Shown one piece after another: positions 50,260 through 60,282 of a stretch of DNA of 64,000 bases. Below the pieces are notes generated by a model. That model searched no databases, had not been told where the DNA came from, and was given only the letters and a program-made list of their open reading frames with translations. Origin of the DNA: an uncultured Sphingomonas sp. (GTDB lineage Bacteria; Pseudomonadota; Alphaproteobacteria; Sphingomonadales; Sphingomonadaceae); the NCBI RefSeq assembly GCF_937859915.1, contig NZ_CALMAW010000088.1:1-64000 (forward strand). The letters run 5' to 3'. How positions within the stretch are numbered: the stretch's first letter is position 1; every line of letters starts with the position of its first letter. The position numbers and the translations under genes are program-made.

Positions 50260-51297
50260 ATGGAATATCGCCGCCTCGGCGCATCTGGCCTTCGTGTTCC
50301 CGCGCTCAGCTTCGGCACTGCGACGTTCGGCGGGTCCAACGACTTCTTCAAGGCATGGGGATCGACCGATGCGGGCGGCGCGGCACGGCTGATCGATGTC
50401 TGCCTCGATCACGGCGTGACGCTGTTCGACAGCGCCGACGTCTATTCCGATGGCCTTGCCGAGACGATCCTGGGCGAGGCGATCAAGGGCAAGCGGGACC
50501 GGTTGCTGATCTCGACCAAGGCGACTTTTCCGGCCGGCGACGGCGCCAACGACTATGGATCGTCGCGCGCCCATCTGATCGATGCGGTCGACACGGCACT
50601 GACGCGGCTCGGCACCGATCATATCGATCTGTTCCAGCTTCACGGGCAGGACTATAACACGCCGGTCGAAGAGACCGTGGCGACGCTCGACCAGCTCGTC
50701 CGCGACGGCAAGATCCGGTATGTCGGCGCCTCGAACTTCTCGGGCTGGCACCTGATGAAGTCGCTCGGCGCCGCCGACCGCCACGCCTTCCCGCGCCACG
50801 TCGCGCATCAAGTCTATTACTCGCTGCTCAATCGCGATTATGAGTGGGAGCTGATGCCACTTGGCGCGGACCAGGGCGTCGGCGCGCTGATCTGGAGCCC
50901 GCTCGGCTGGGGCAAGCTCACCGGCAAGATCCGCCGCGACCAGCCCGCCAAGCCCGGCACGCGTGCGCATGACATTGCCGGCACCGGCCCGCATTTCGAC
51001 GAAGAGCGTCTGTTCCGCATCGTCGACGCGCTCGACAAGGTGGCGGAGGAGACCGGCAAGACCATCCCGCAGATCGCGCTCAACTGGCTGTTGCGGCGTC
51101 CGACCGTCGCCAACGTCATAATCGGCGCGCGCAACGAGGCGCAGCTGGTCGAGAATGTCGGCGCGGTCGGCTGGGCGTTGACGCCCACGCAGGTCGCCAC
51201 ACTCGACGCCGCCAGCGATGAGCCCGCCGCCTATCCGGTCTGGCACCAGCGCGGCTTCCCGATGCTCAACGACAATCCGCCGCTCCGTACGGACTGA
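50260..51297 (+). CDS. aldo/keto reductase (YghZ/Kv-beta-like)
   Basis: A 345-residue NADPH reductase. Start MEYRRLGASGLRVPALSFGTATFGG is typical of the family and is preceded by AAGGAG, which decides the start at 50,260. Catalytic Asp/Tyr lie in LFDSADVYSDG, Lys in LISTKATF and His in FQLHGQD. The cofactor segment is NVIIGARNEAQLVEN. Such enzymes reduce methylglyoxal and other aldehydes. It ends 19 bases before the convergent SDR gene. Confidence 0.9.
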   Translation: MEYRRLGASGLRVPALSFGTATFGGSNDFFKAWGSTDAGGAARLIDVCLDHGVTLFDSADVYSDGLAETILGEAIKGKRDRLLISTKATFPAGDGANDYGSSRAHLIDAVDTALTRLGTDHIDLFQLHGQDYNTPVEETVATLDQLVRDGKIRYVGASNFSGWHLMKSLGAADRHAFPRHVAHQVYYSLLNRDYEWELMPLGADQGVGALIWSPLGWGKLTGKIRRDQPAKPGTRAHDIAGTGPHFDEERLFRIVDALDKVAEETGKTIPQIALNWLLRRPTVANVIIGARNEAQLVENVGAVGWALTPTQVATLDAASDEPAAYPVWHQRGFPMLNDNPPLRTD

Positions 51298-51316
51298 AGC
51301 GCGCAGGCGACAGGGC

Positions 51317-52324
51317 TTAGCGCGGTCTTCGGCCGATCAGCATCAGCGCCGTGCCGATGCCGAGCAGGCCGAACATCATCACGGGCGACGGGGCTTTCTG
51401 GAGCTGGAGGGCAATGCTCGATCGCCGAGCGTGGACAGGCTGGCTGCCGCGTCGGGCATCGACGCGCGGCGAGTCGAGATTGTCGCGCCGCATCGGGTCG
51501 CCGGGATCGCCCGGCATCTGCTGCGCCGTCGTCCCCACCGCTTCCATGATATGATCGGCGAGCCTGGGTGCGGCGCGCGACAACAGCGAAGACAGCAGCC
51601 CCCCGCCGCCAGCATAGAGGGTGCGTCGTGGATGCGCGCAGGCGAACAGCACCGCGTCGGCAACCACCTCGGGCACATACAGCGGGGGTGGCAGGCGGGG
51701 CGGGTTGTCCATGAAGTTGCGCGCATGTTCGGGGAACGGCGTGTCGATCGCCCCCGGCTTGATCAGCGTCACCGAGATCGGGGCGCCGTCGCGCTCCAAT
51801 TCCATCCTGAGCGTGTCGGTCAGCGCCTGGACGGCGTGCTTGGTCGCGCAATAGGGGCCCTGCTGGACGATCGCGCGATCACCGAGGATCGATCCGACGT
51901 TGACGATCGCGCCGCCGCCGGCGCGCAGATGACGCGCGGCGATCAGACCGCCGTGCAGCGTGCCGAAATAATTGACGTCGAAAACGCGGCGGTGATCGGC
52001 AAGCGGCACCTGATCGAGCGTGCCATAGGTGCCGACGCCAGCATTGTTCACCCAGCTGTCGAGTCCGCCGAGGCAATCCTGGGCAAGGACAGCGGCGCGC
52101 TCGAGCGCGACGGGATCACTGACATCGGCGACGCAGGTCAGCAGACGCGTGCCGTCCGGCGATAGACGCTGACGCAACGCATCGAGCGCGTCGGCATTGC
52201 GGGCGACGGCGACCACGCGTGCGCCGCGCGCGATCGCCTGTTCGGTAATCGCGAGGCCGTTGCCGCTGGTCGCGCCGGTGACGACGATGACCTGCTGATG
52301 GAGCGGCTTGAGCTTGATAGGCAT
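51317..52324 (-). CDS. short-chain dehydrogenase with a C-terminal membrane anchor
   Basis: A 335-residue classical SDR. Cofactor loop VTGATSGNGLA, NNAGVGTYG, Ser in NVGSILGDRA and the YCATK active site (Tyr/Lys) are intact. Beyond the usual 250-residue core is an 85-residue extension with a Pro/Arg linker and a final membrane helix (MMFGLLGIGTALMLIG), a form seen in sphingomonad and mycobacterial SDRs. The start at 52,324 is chosen by homology to the core. Substrate unknown. Confidence 0.87.
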   Translation of the reverse strand: MPIKLKPLHQQVIVVTGATSGNGLAITEQAIARGARVVAVARNADALDALRQRLSPDGTRLLTCVADVSDPVALERAAVLAQDCLGGLDSWVNNAGVGTYGTLDQVPLADHRRVFDVNYFGTLHGGLIAARHLRAGGGAIVNVGSILGDRAIVQQGPYCATKHAVQALTDTLRMELERDGAPISVTLIKPGAIDTPFPEHARNFMDNPPRLPPPLYVPEVVADAVLFACAHPRRTLYAGGGGLLSSLLSRAAPRLADHIMEAVGTTAQQMPGDPGDPMRRDNLDSPRVDARRGSQPVHARRSSIALQLQKAPSPVMMFGLLGIGTALMLIGRRPR

Positions 52325-52483
52325 AAGGAAGTCCTCGGCCGGCCCCGGCCTGAGGCGGCGGATGGACAACCGGCTGCGGCGGCCTTCGATCCCCGGCTGG
52401 AGGGGCGGGTGCGCACTCTTCGCCGCATCCGGCATCTGCTTCCGTGACAGGCGAGCGATCCCCCGGCGGATCTTCGTGCGTGC

Positions 52484-52831
52484 TTAGCCGGCCTCGTCCG
52501 GTTTCGATTTGATCTGCCTGACGGCTGCGACGTCGCCGAGCGCGATCGCCAGGCGATCGCGTTGGATCTGGGGTAGCGCCGCCATTTTCTCGGGCGCGAT
52601 CGCATGCAGCACGCCGATGACGACCTCAAGCGCCTCGGCGAGATGCCCGATCTGCCGCCCATAGCTGCCGACATCCGCGAGTATATCCCGTTCGACCGAT
52701 CCGTCGCCTTCGCCGAGATTGATGTTGATCAGACCGAACTGATCGTCGCGCGATCCGGCGAACCAGGGGTTTATCGCCTGCCAGAGCTGCTGTGGGGCGA
52801 GGCTGAGCTGAAACGGTTGCGACCCGTTCAT
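52484..52831 (-). CDS. conserved hypothetical protein
   Basis: A 115-residue soluble protein. The N-terminus QPFQLSLAPQQLWQAINPWF and the central block FGLININLG followed by ILADVGSYGRQIGHLAEALEVV look conserved and helical. Family seen in sphingomonads, function unknown. GGAGCTCTC lies upstream of the start on the minus strand. Confidence 0.6.
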   Translation of the reverse strand: MNGSQPFQLSLAPQQLWQAINPWFAGSRDDQFGLININLGEGDGSVERDILADVGSYGRQIGHLAEALEVVIGVLHAIAPEKMAALPQIQRDRLAIALGDVAAVRQIKSKPDEAG

Positions 52832-52987
52832 GATGAGAGCTCCCCGTCTGCTGTGCCGCGCACGTGGCCGGATCAGAATCGATATGCGGGCAGTCGCGCG
52901 ACACCCATTACCGAGACATCACGCGTCGAATCTCAGGGCAGCGTCAAGAGCTTTCCGACCGAAGGAGGCTGCGGACGGGCGGTGGGG

Positions 52988-53608
52988 TCATAGCCCCTGC
53001 AAGCGCTTCCTGAATAATCGCCGGATCAGCCAGTCTTCCAGAATCCGCCCGACGACATAGAGCGCGGCGAAGATCGCGGCGAAGACATAGGCGGGCGTCG
53101 CCGTCGGCTTCTTGTCGCGCCCCCGCGCCTCGTCCGCGGCCTTCTTGCCGGGTTTTTCGGGCGCCGGCGCGCCAAGCGCCTTGTCGATCGGGTTCATTGG
53201 CGGCGTTGCGTCCTTGGCGGCGGCCTTCTTCGCCTCCGCGGCCTTGGCGGCGTCGCTCTTGGGCTTCTCGAGACTGCCGGTGAAGAGCGTGAGCTGGGCG
53301 ATCCCCAGAAACAGCAACGGCGCCAGGAAGCAGAACAATAGGGCGCGGCTGGTCAGCCGATAGCGCAGGACGGCGCCGCCTGCCGCTTTCTCGATCAGCA
53401 GGACGCCGCCGTCGAAGATCGACATCTTGTCTTGGGCGGCCTGGTTCTTCTTGGCGAAGGTCAGCCGGTCGAATGTCCGCTCATGGCTGGTGCCGGGCTG
53501 GCTGAACAGCGGATCAAGCCGGTCGAAGGCATCGCACCCCGATTGCGCGGGCGCCAGCGGCAGGCTGCCTCTGACCTGCCAGATCCAGTCGATAAAACGC
53601 AGGTTCAC
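52988..53608 (-). CDS. hypothetical membrane protein with a charged low-complexity linker
   Basis: A 206-residue protein. Residues 1-65 are soluble and contain DRLDPLFSQPGTSHERTFDRLTFAKKNQ. A membrane helix (about 88-110) leads to a long Lys/Ala/Pro linker (115-170), a second membrane helix (172-190), and a basic tail (LIRRLFRKRLQ). The architecture suggests a membrane-anchored scaffold. No family recognised. Confidence 0.6.
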   Translation of the reverse strand: MNLRFIDWIWQVRGSLPLAPAQSGCDAFDRLDPLFSQPGTSHERTFDRLTFAKKNQAAQDKMSIFDGGVLLIEKAAGGAVLRYRLTSRALLFCFLAPLLFLGIAQLTLFTGSLEKPKSDAAKAAEAKKAAAKDATPPMNPIDKALGAPAPEKPGKKAADEARGRDKKPTATPAYVFAAIFAALYVVGRILEDWLIRRLFRKRLQGL

Positions 53609-53732
53609 AGGAATTCCCTACAGGAGAGCATTGCGGTCCTACGCCGGACGGCAGTCCCGCCGCGCGTCATTGTGATTCCGAAGCCGACCGCGCCCCGAGC
53701 CTGTCGCATTTCGGGCGCGCGACGGGCTTCGA

Positions 53733-54737
53733 TCATTCGGCCGCTTCGAGGACGCGACCGCCGCCATAGCCCATCGTTCGCCGGCCATAGCGCTGTTTGA
53801 TCGTCTTCCAGCCCTCGGTGAAGGGATGGGTCATCTGCTCGCTGATCGACATCCGGCGGCCGCCTTCCAGCCCCAGCAGCTCGGCTTCGCCATCGACGCA
53901 GGTGCCGAACATGCGATCGATGAAGATATAGGAGTTGGAATAATTGCTCCGGGTCGCTTCATAGTCCTGCGAATGGTGCAGGCTGTGATGCTCGGTGGTG
54001 TTGAACAGGAACCGCCACCATCGCGGCGAATTGAAGCGGACATTGATATGTTGGTAGATGCCGATGCCCAGCCCGAAAGCGCCGGAAATTAGCGCGGCGC
54101 GCGGCAGGAAGTCGAAGAATCCGCCGATCCCGAGGCCGATCAGGAAGAGCTCGACCGGATTGCCGACCGCGCCTTTATTGATGTTCAGCTGGGTGATGTA
54201 GTGATGGACCGAATGGGGCAGCCACAAGGGATACCAATTGTGCATCCCCCTGTGCATCCAATATTGGCCGAAATCGAACACGAACGAGATCAGGAACGCC
54301 TGGACCAGCAGCGGCATGCTCGTGAACCATTTGAACTTGTCCCAGTGGAACGAGTGCTGGATCGCCTTGATCGCGATCTCGCTGCCGATATAGCTGTCGA
54401 CGATGCGGAGCAGCGTATACCCGAGCCCGACGTAGAAGAGGTCGGTGACCAGTTCCTTCCAGGTCAGCCGCCAGCTGTCGTAGCGCGGGTTGACCCATTC
54501 GAGCCCGAGCAGCAGCACCTTGAAGCCGATGCCGATGCCGATCGCGGTCGATGCCTTGGCGATCGAATTGGGCGCGTAATACCAGAAGGCGATCAACGCG
54601 AAGAGCGCCGTCGGCTGGAACCAGGTGAAGAAAGCCTGTTTGAACGGACCGCCTTCGACCCTCGGGATATTCTCCCAGCCGATGGTGACCGGCGCCTGCG
54701 TGCCGATGACCCGCTTACCTACGCGAATTCCGTCCAT
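53733..54737 (-). CDS. sterol-desaturase/fatty-acid-hydroxylase family protein
   Basis: A 334-residue integral membrane diiron enzyme with about four membrane segments in the first 150 residues. Histidine clusters HRGMHN, SVHHYI and TEHHSLHH supply the iron ligands of this superfamily. Members hydroxylate or desaturate fatty acids, sterols or carotenoids; a lipid substrate is likely. The gene stands alone, with 180 bases between it and the guanidine/urea operon end, where I see nothing further. Confidence 0.87.
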   Translation of the reverse strand: MDGIRVGKRVIGTQAPVTIGWENIPRVEGGPFKQAFFTWFQPTALFALIAFWYYAPNSIAKASTAIGIGIGFKVLLLGLEWVNPRYDSWRLTWKELVTDLFYVGLGYTLLRIVDSYIGSEIAIKAIQHSFHWDKFKWFTSMPLLVQAFLISFVFDFGQYWMHRGMHNWYPLWLPHSVHHYITQLNINKGAVGNPVELFLIGLGIGGFFDFLPRAALISGAFGLGIGIYQHINVRFNSPRWWRFLFNTTEHHSLHHSQDYEATRSNYSNSYIFIDRMFGTCVDGEAELLGLEGGRRMSISEQMTHPFTEGWKTIKQRYGRRTMGYGGGRVLEAAE

Positions 54738-54919
54738 CTTGTCCCCGCGGCATCGAGTTTCGAGGGTACGCTAGTCAAAATCGCCGCGCAGGGGCATACG
54801 TCATCGAACGTAGGCGTCTGCACCGACGCGTGATGGCTTTGCGAATACGTCCGCGGATTTGGGCGTGTCGGCGGTCGGGATCGCGATCTGCGCGGTCATC
54901 GTCACCCCTCGCGATCCTG

Positions 54920-56671
54920 TTATCGCTGCAAGTAGCGCCGCCACCCTCCGAGCGCGGTGATATCTTCGGCGCCGATGGTGGCGCGGGGCTCGGCGACGAA
55001 GCCCTTGACCAGGCTGCCGTCCTCGAGCGTTACCGTCCCGATCGCGAGCGGCGGCGGCACCTCGGCGACAAAGCTGCCGAACGCCGCCATGTCGAGCTCA
55101 TAGACTTCGATCGCGATCGCGGCGCCATCGTCGCTGTGGACGAGCGCGGGCTTGGGCGGCACGCTGTCGGCGATCGCGTAGAGCCGATAGCTGGGCGCGG
55201 TCTTCGCCTCGCCGACGAAGCGCGCGTCGCGCGAGGTCAGCTGCCAGTGCAGCGGCATATCCTTCAGATGCGCGCCGACGACGGCCAGTTTCACGGTATC
55301 CATGCGTCCCTCCAGGTCGAGCGGCGGCGGCGGGGCCGGCGCGGGGAAAAGCGTCTTGGCCGCCTCGATCAGGCTGCGGTCGGTGCCCGCCGGCCCCATC
55401 AGCGTGACGCCGAAGCCGACACCGTTGTGGTAGCTGCCGGTCGGCACCGCGATCGCGGCCATGTCGAGCAGATTGACGAAATTGGTATAGGCGCCGAGGT
55501 TGGCATTGAGCGCAATCGGCGCGGCCAGCATTTCGGACACGCGGTAGCTCGTGGGGGCGGTCGGCAGCGCGAGCAGATCGACCGTTGTCCACATCTCTTC
55601 CGCGACTCGCGCAAGATCGGCGAGGCGGTAGCTCGCTTCGAAGACGTCGACCGCGCTGTAGCGCCGCCCTTCCTCGACGATGGCGCGCACGACCGGATGG
55701 ATGGCGTCCGGGTCGTCGCGGAGCAGGTCGCGCAGCGCCGCGGTGCGTTCGGCGACCCACGGACCGTTGTAGAGCAGCCGCGCCGCCTCGTTGAGCGGGG
55801 CCATGTCGATCTCGACCAGTTCGGCATCGAGGCCGGCAAGCGCGGCGTCGTAGAGGAAGCCCGATTCGATGTCGCCGAACCAGGGCCGCTGATCGGTGCG
55901 CGGGATGCCGATCCGGCGACGGGCGCGCGGCACGTCGTCGATCGCACGCGAATAGCCATCCTCGCGGTCGAAGCCGGCGATGGCGTCATCGACGAGCGCG
56001 GCATCGTCCGTCGTTGCGGCGAAGACGGTGATGCAGTCGAGCGTGCGGCAGGCCGGGACGAGACCGCGCCCGCTCCACCGTCCGCGCGTCGGCTTGAAGC
56101 CGATCAGATGGTTGAAGGCGGCGGGGATGCGCCCCGATCCGGCGGTATCGGTGCCGAGCGCGAAGGCGACCAGCCCCGCCGCCACCGCGACCGCCGAACC
56201 CGAACTCGATCCGCCGCTGACCCAGGCGCGATTATAGGCGTTGCGCGGTATGCCGTAGGGGCTGCGCGTGCCGTTAAGCCCGGTGGCGAACTGATCGAGA
56301 TTGGTCTTGCCGACCGGGATGGCACCGGCGGCGACGAGGCGCTCGATCACCGTCGCCGATCGCGTCGGCGGATAGGCGAAGGCCGGGCAGCCGGCGGTGG
56401 TATCGAGCCCCGCTATGTCGATATTGTCCTTGGCCGCGAACGGCACGCCGGCAAGCGGCAGGTCCTCGCCGTCGGCGACGCGCGTGTCGACCGTGGCGGC
56501 AGCGGCACGCAGCGCGACTGCGTCGAAGCGGGATATCCAGACGGCGGGCTGGACCGCGTCATAGGCCTCGAGACGCCGGATGACCTCGTCGATCAGCTCG
56601 ACGGCGGTGCGGCGCCCCGACCGTATGTCGGCGGCGATGGCGGCGGCGTCGAGGCGGTCGAGCGCGGTCAT
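54920..56671 (-). CDS. atzF: allophanate hydrolase
   Basis: A 583-residue amidase-signature enzyme splitting allophanate into two ammonia and two CO2. The catalytic triad is visible: Lys in FAAKDNIDIAG, cis-Ser in GGSSSGSAVAVAAG and nucleophile Ser in DTAGSGRIPAAFN. The C-terminal 120 residues (VKLAVVGAHLKDMPLHW to the end) are the AtzF C-terminal domain. The ATG at 56,671 overlaps the carboxylase stop by four bases (ATGA); a longer open frame upstream is a shadow of the carboxylase. It is the last gene of the operon. Confidence 0.92.
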   Translation of the reverse strand: MTALDRLDAAAIAADIRSGRRTAVELIDEVIRRLEAYDAVQPAVWISRFDAVALRAAAATVDTRVADGEDLPLAGVPFAAKDNIDIAGLDTTAGCPAFAYPPTRSATVIERLVAAGAIPVGKTNLDQFATGLNGTRSPYGIPRNAYNRAWVSGGSSSGSAVAVAAGLVAFALGTDTAGSGRIPAAFNHLIGFKPTRGRWSGRGLVPACRTLDCITVFAATTDDAALVDDAIAGFDREDGYSRAIDDVPRARRRIGIPRTDQRPWFGDIESGFLYDAALAGLDAELVEIDMAPLNEAARLLYNGPWVAERTAALRDLLRDDPDAIHPVVRAIVEEGRRYSAVDVFEASYRLADLARVAEEMWTTVDLLALPTAPTSYRVSEMLAAPIALNANLGAYTNFVNLLDMAAIAVPTGSYHNGVGFGVTLMGPAGTDRSLIEAAKTLFPAPAPPPPLDLEGRMDTVKLAVVGAHLKDMPLHWQLTSRDARFVGEAKTAPSYRLYAIADSVPPKPALVHSDDGAAIAIEVYELDMAAFGSFVAEVPPPLAIGTVTLEDGSLVKGFVAEPRATIGAEDITALGGWRRYLQR

Positions 56672-59600
56672 GACCGGATCAGCGCCATCATCGGTGCGCC
56701 CGGCGAGACATTCTGCCGTTCGGCGACATAGAGCGCCGCGACCGTTCCGGCAGCAGGGCTGGCGACGGGGAATTCTGTCTTCATGGCCTCCATCACCGCT
56801 ATCGTCTCGCCCGCCGCGACGATGTCGCCGACGGCCTTGACCAGTTTCCAGACGCTGCCGCCGAACGGCGCCTCGACCAGTTCGGCGCCCTCGGGGAGCA
56901 CGATCGCGTCGGCGGGTTCGTCGCTGACCTCCTCGGTGAGGCTGGCGACACGATCGAACTCGCCGCGCCGCTCCCATTCGGCGCGCTCGGCAGCGAAAGC
57001 GGCGTTGCGGCGCGTCTCGAACGCCTCGATCGACTCCGCATTGTCGGCGAGGAAGGCGCGATAGTCGGCGATGCGGAATTCGGTCTCCTCGACCTCGATC
57101 GTGCGGCGACCGAGCGGGAAGTCGCGCCGCCACTCGGTGAGCTCGTCGTGGCTCACCGGGAAGAAGCGGATCTGGTCGAAGAAGCGCAGCAGCCAGGGCT
57201 TGCCGTCGGTGAAGGCGCCGTCCTGCTTGTAGGTGTTCCACACCTGGATGGTGCGGCCGAACAGCTGGTAGCCGCCCGGGCCCTCCATCCCGTAAATGCA
57301 CATATAGGCGCCGCCGATGCCGACGACGTTGGGCGGCGTCCACGTCCGCGCCGGGTTGTATTTGGTTGTGACCAGACGGTGGCGCGGATCCACCGGCGTC
57401 GCGACCGGCGCGCCGAGATAGACGTCGCCGAGACCGTAGACGAGATAGCTTGCGTCGAAGACGGTGCGGTGGACGTCGTCGGCGCTGTCCAGCCCATTGG
57501 CGCGGCGGATGAACTCGATATTGTCGGGACACCAGGGCGCGTCGTCGCGCACCACCGCCATATAGCGCTCGATCGTCTGGTGGATCGCAGGATCGTCCCA
57601 GCTGAGCGGCAGATGGACGATGCGCGAGGGGATGGCGAAGTCGTCGAGCTCGCCGAGCTCATCCTCGATCGCGATCAGCCGGTCGAGTATCGCCCCCTCG
57701 GTCAGGCGCACCCCGTCGGTGTGGACCTGGAAGGAGCGGATGCCCGGCACGATGTCGAGAATACCGGGCAGGTCCAGCGCGGCGAGCGCGGTGGTCGCGG
57801 CGTGGACGCGCAGCCGCAGCTCGAGATCGAGCGTGATCGGGCCATATTCGACGAGCAGATTGCGGTCGCCTTGCCGGCGGTAGAGAACACGGGGTCGGCG
57901 TCCCTGCGGCGCGAGTTCGGTCAGGATCGCATCCGAGCCGCCGCCCGCATCACCGATGACGAGCGGGAAGGGGCGGCCCTCGATCCACTCCTCCAGCGCC
58001 GCGGTCGCCGCATTCGCGTCGGTCAGGCTGACGCCCTGGAAGCGGATGCGGTCGCCGGGTGCCAGCTGGCCGACCTTCCACAGATCGGCGGCGATCACCA
58101 CGAACGGGCAGACGAAGCCGCCGAGCGACGGCCCGTCGGGGCCGAGGATGATCGGCATGTCGCCGGTGAAGTCGAGCGCGCCGATCGCATAGGGGTTGTC
58201 GTGGATGTTAGACGGGTGGAGTCCCGCTTCGCCGCCATCCTGGCGCGCCCAGCGTGGCTTGGGCCCGACCAGCCGCACGCCGGTGCGGTTGCTGTTGTAA
58301 TGGACCTGCCAGTCGGCGGTGAGGATCGTCTCGATATCTTCGGGCGCAAAGAAATCGGGGGCGCCATGCGGGCCGTAGAGGACGCGGATCGTCCAGTCCG
58401 GTCCGAACGCGGCCTGCTCGATCGCGCGCGGCCCTGGGATCACCGCGGGCGGATGCGGCGCGAGGTGGAGCGTGTCGCCGACCAGCAGCCGGCGCCCGCC
58501 ATGGCCGCCGAACTCGCCGAGATCGAAGGTGCTGCCACTGCCGAGATAGGCGGGAATGTCGAGCCCGCCGGCGACCAGGATATAGCCGCGCATGCCGCCG
58601 CCATGGACGCGGCCGAGCGCCAGCACCTGCCCCTCGTTGACGGTGACGGCCTGGTTGCGCGGCAGCGGCTTGCCGTCGAGCGTCGCCTGGAAGTCGGCGC
58701 CGGTCAGACAAAGGCGTGTTGCCGTGTTGAACGCGAGCGTCGGGCCGGTGACGGTGATCTCGAGCCCGGCGGCGCCCGGATCGTTGCCGAGCAGCGCGTT
58801 GCCGAGCCGGAAGGCGCGCGCGTCCATCGGGCCGGACGGCGGCACGCCGACATCCCACAGCCCGATCCGACCCGGATAATCCTGAACGGTGGTCAGCGTT
58901 CCCGCCGAGCGCACCGAGATGCTGCGCGGGTGGTGCACCACCCGCTCGAGCGACCGCGTCGAGACGTCGCCCGACACGAAATCCTCGCTGCGCGCGACGT
59001 CGCGCAGCCAGCGCACATTGGTCTCGATCCCGGCGAGCTGCGTCTTTTCGAGCGCAACCTGCATCGCGGCGACCGCTGCCTCGCGGGTCTCTCCATGCAC
59101 GATCAGCTTAGCGAGCATCGGATCGTAGAAGGGCGAGACCTTTGACCCGCTCTCGATCCAAGTTTCGACGCGCGCAGTATCGGGAAAGGCGACTTTGGTC
59201 AGCGTTCCCGAAGCGGGCCGGAAGTCGACCGCCGGGTCCTCGGCGTACAGCCGCGCCTGGATCGACCAGCCGCTCGGAGCAGGGACGGGGGTATCGAGGA
59301 ACGCATAGTCGCCGGCGGCGCCGCGGATCATCCACTCGACGAGATCGATGCCCGTCACCTCTTCGGTGACGCCATGCTCGACCTGGAGCCGCGTGTTGAC
59401 CTCGAGAAAGAACCAGTCCTCGCGTTCGGCGTCGTAGAGGAATTCGACCGTGCCGGCCGAGCGGTAATGGGCGGCGGCGCCCAGGCGGACCGCGGCGTCG
59501 GTCAGCGCGGTGCGGACATGGTCGGGAAGATTGGGGGCGGGGGCCTCCTCGACGACCTTCTGGTTGCGGCGCTGGAGCGAGCAGTCGCGCTCGCCGAGCG

Positions 59601-60282
59601 CGACAACGCGGCCCTGGCCGTCGCCGAAAATCTGTACCTCGACATGGCGCGCGCGCGGTACGAAGCGTTCGAGGAACAGGCCGGCATCGCCGAAATTGCC
59701 GGCGCCCAGCCGCGCCACCGCGGCATAGCCATCGCGCACGGCAGCCGCGTCGGTGCAGACGCGCATGCCGATGCCGCCGCCACCGGCGGTCGCCTTGAGC
59801 ATCACCGGATAGCCGATCCGCGCCGCCGCCGTGACCGCGGTCTCCGCGTCGGCGAGCAGCCCGGTGCCGGGGGCGAGCGCGACGCCCTGCGCCTCGGCTA
59901 GCGCCCGGGCGCTGTGCTTGAGGCCGAAGGCGCGGATATTGTCGGGAGTCGGTCCAATGAAGGCGATGCCGGCGGCCGCGCACGCCTCGGCGAAGTCGGC
60001 GTTCTCGGAGAGGAAGCCATAGCCCGGATGGATCGCCTCGGCGCCGGTCTCGCGCGCGGCGGCGAGGATGCGCGCGGCGTCGAGATAGCTTTCGCCGGCG
60101 GGGCCAGGCCCGATCCGCACCGCGACATCGGCCTCGGCGACATGGCGCGAGGCCTCGTCGGCATCGGAGAAGATCGCGACCGAGCGGATTCCCATCTCCC
60201 GCAGCGTGCGGATGATCCGGCAGGCGATCGCCCCGCGATTGGCGATCAGGACGGTGCCGAACATCTTGGCGCCGACGGTCAT
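56668..60282 (-). CDS. uca: biotin-dependent urea/guanidine carboxylase
   Basis: A 1204-residue multidomain enzyme. The biotin-carboxylase part covers about 1-460 (VLIANRGAIACRIIRTLREMG, ATP-grasp GGGGIGMRV, EVNTRLQVEHGVTEE). The carboxyltransferase part covers about 480-1110 (KipA- and KipI-like halves, with GMEGPGGYQLFGRT). The biotinyl domain carries the biotin Lys at K1168 in VMEAMKTEF. It carboxylates urea to allophanate, or guanidine to carboxyguanidine. The two adjacent DUF1989 genes point to the guanidine form. The start ATG at 60,282 overlaps the preceding stop by four bases. Confidence 0.9.
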   Translation of the reverse strand: MTVGAKMFGTVLIANRGAIACRIIRTLREMGIRSVAIFSDADEASRHVAEADVAVRIGPGPAGESYLDAARILAAARETGAEAIHPGYGFLSENADFAEACAAAGIAFIGPTPDNIRAFGLKHSARALAEAQGVALAPGTGLLADAETAVTAAARIGYPVMLKATAGGGGIGMRVCTDAAAVRDGYAAVARLGAGNFGDAGLFLERFVPRARHVEVQIFGDGQGRVVALGERDCSLQRRNQKVVEEAPAPNLPDHVRTALTDAAVRLGAAAHYRSAGTVEFLYDAEREDWFFLEVNTRLQVEHGVTEEVTGIDLVEWMIRGAAGDYAFLDTPVPAPSGWSIQARLYAEDPAVDFRPASGTLTKVAFPDTARVETWIESGSKVSPFYDPMLAKLIVHGETREAAVAAMQVALEKTQLAGIETNVRWLRDVARSEDFVSGDVSTRSLERVVHHPRSISVRSAGTLTTVQDYPGRIGLWDVGVPPSGPMDARAFRLGNALLGNDPGAAGLEITVTGPTLAFNTATRLCLTGADFQATLDGKPLPRNQAVTVNEGQVLALGRVHGGGMRGYILVAGGLDIPAYLGSGSTFDLGEFGGHGGRRLLVGDTLHLAPHPPAVIPGPRAIEQAAFGPDWTIRVLYGPHGAPDFFAPEDIETILTADWQVHYNSNRTGVRLVGPKPRWARQDGGEAGLHPSNIHDNPYAIGALDFTGDMPIILGPDGPSLGGFVCPFVVIAADLWKVGQLAPGDRIRFQGVSLTDANAATAALEEWIEGRPFPLVIGDAGGGSDAILTELAPQGRRPRVLYRRQGDRNLLVEYGPITLDLELRLRVHAATTALAALDLPGILDIVPGIRSFQVHTDGVRLTEGAILDRLIAIEDELGELDDFAIPSRIVHLPLSWDDPAIHQTIERYMAVVRDDAPWCPDNIEFIRRANGLDSADDVHRTVFDASYLVYGLGDVYLGAPVATPVDPRHRLVTTKYNPARTWTPPNVVGIGGAYMCIYGMEGPGGYQLFGRTIQVWNTYKQDGAFTDGKPWLLRFFDQIRFFPVSHDELTEWRRDFPLGRRTIEVEETEFRIADYRAFLADNAESIEAFETRRNAAFAAERAEWERRGEFDRVASLTEEVSDEPADAIVLPEGAELVEAPFGGSVWKLVKAVGDIVAAGETIAVMEAMKTEFPVASPAAGTVAALYVAERQNVSPGAPMMALIRS

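Noticed and set aside
57148-59145. A 665-codon open frame on the plus strand
   Set aside because: It is antisense to the urea/guanidine carboxylase, whose domains and biotin site are unmistakable.
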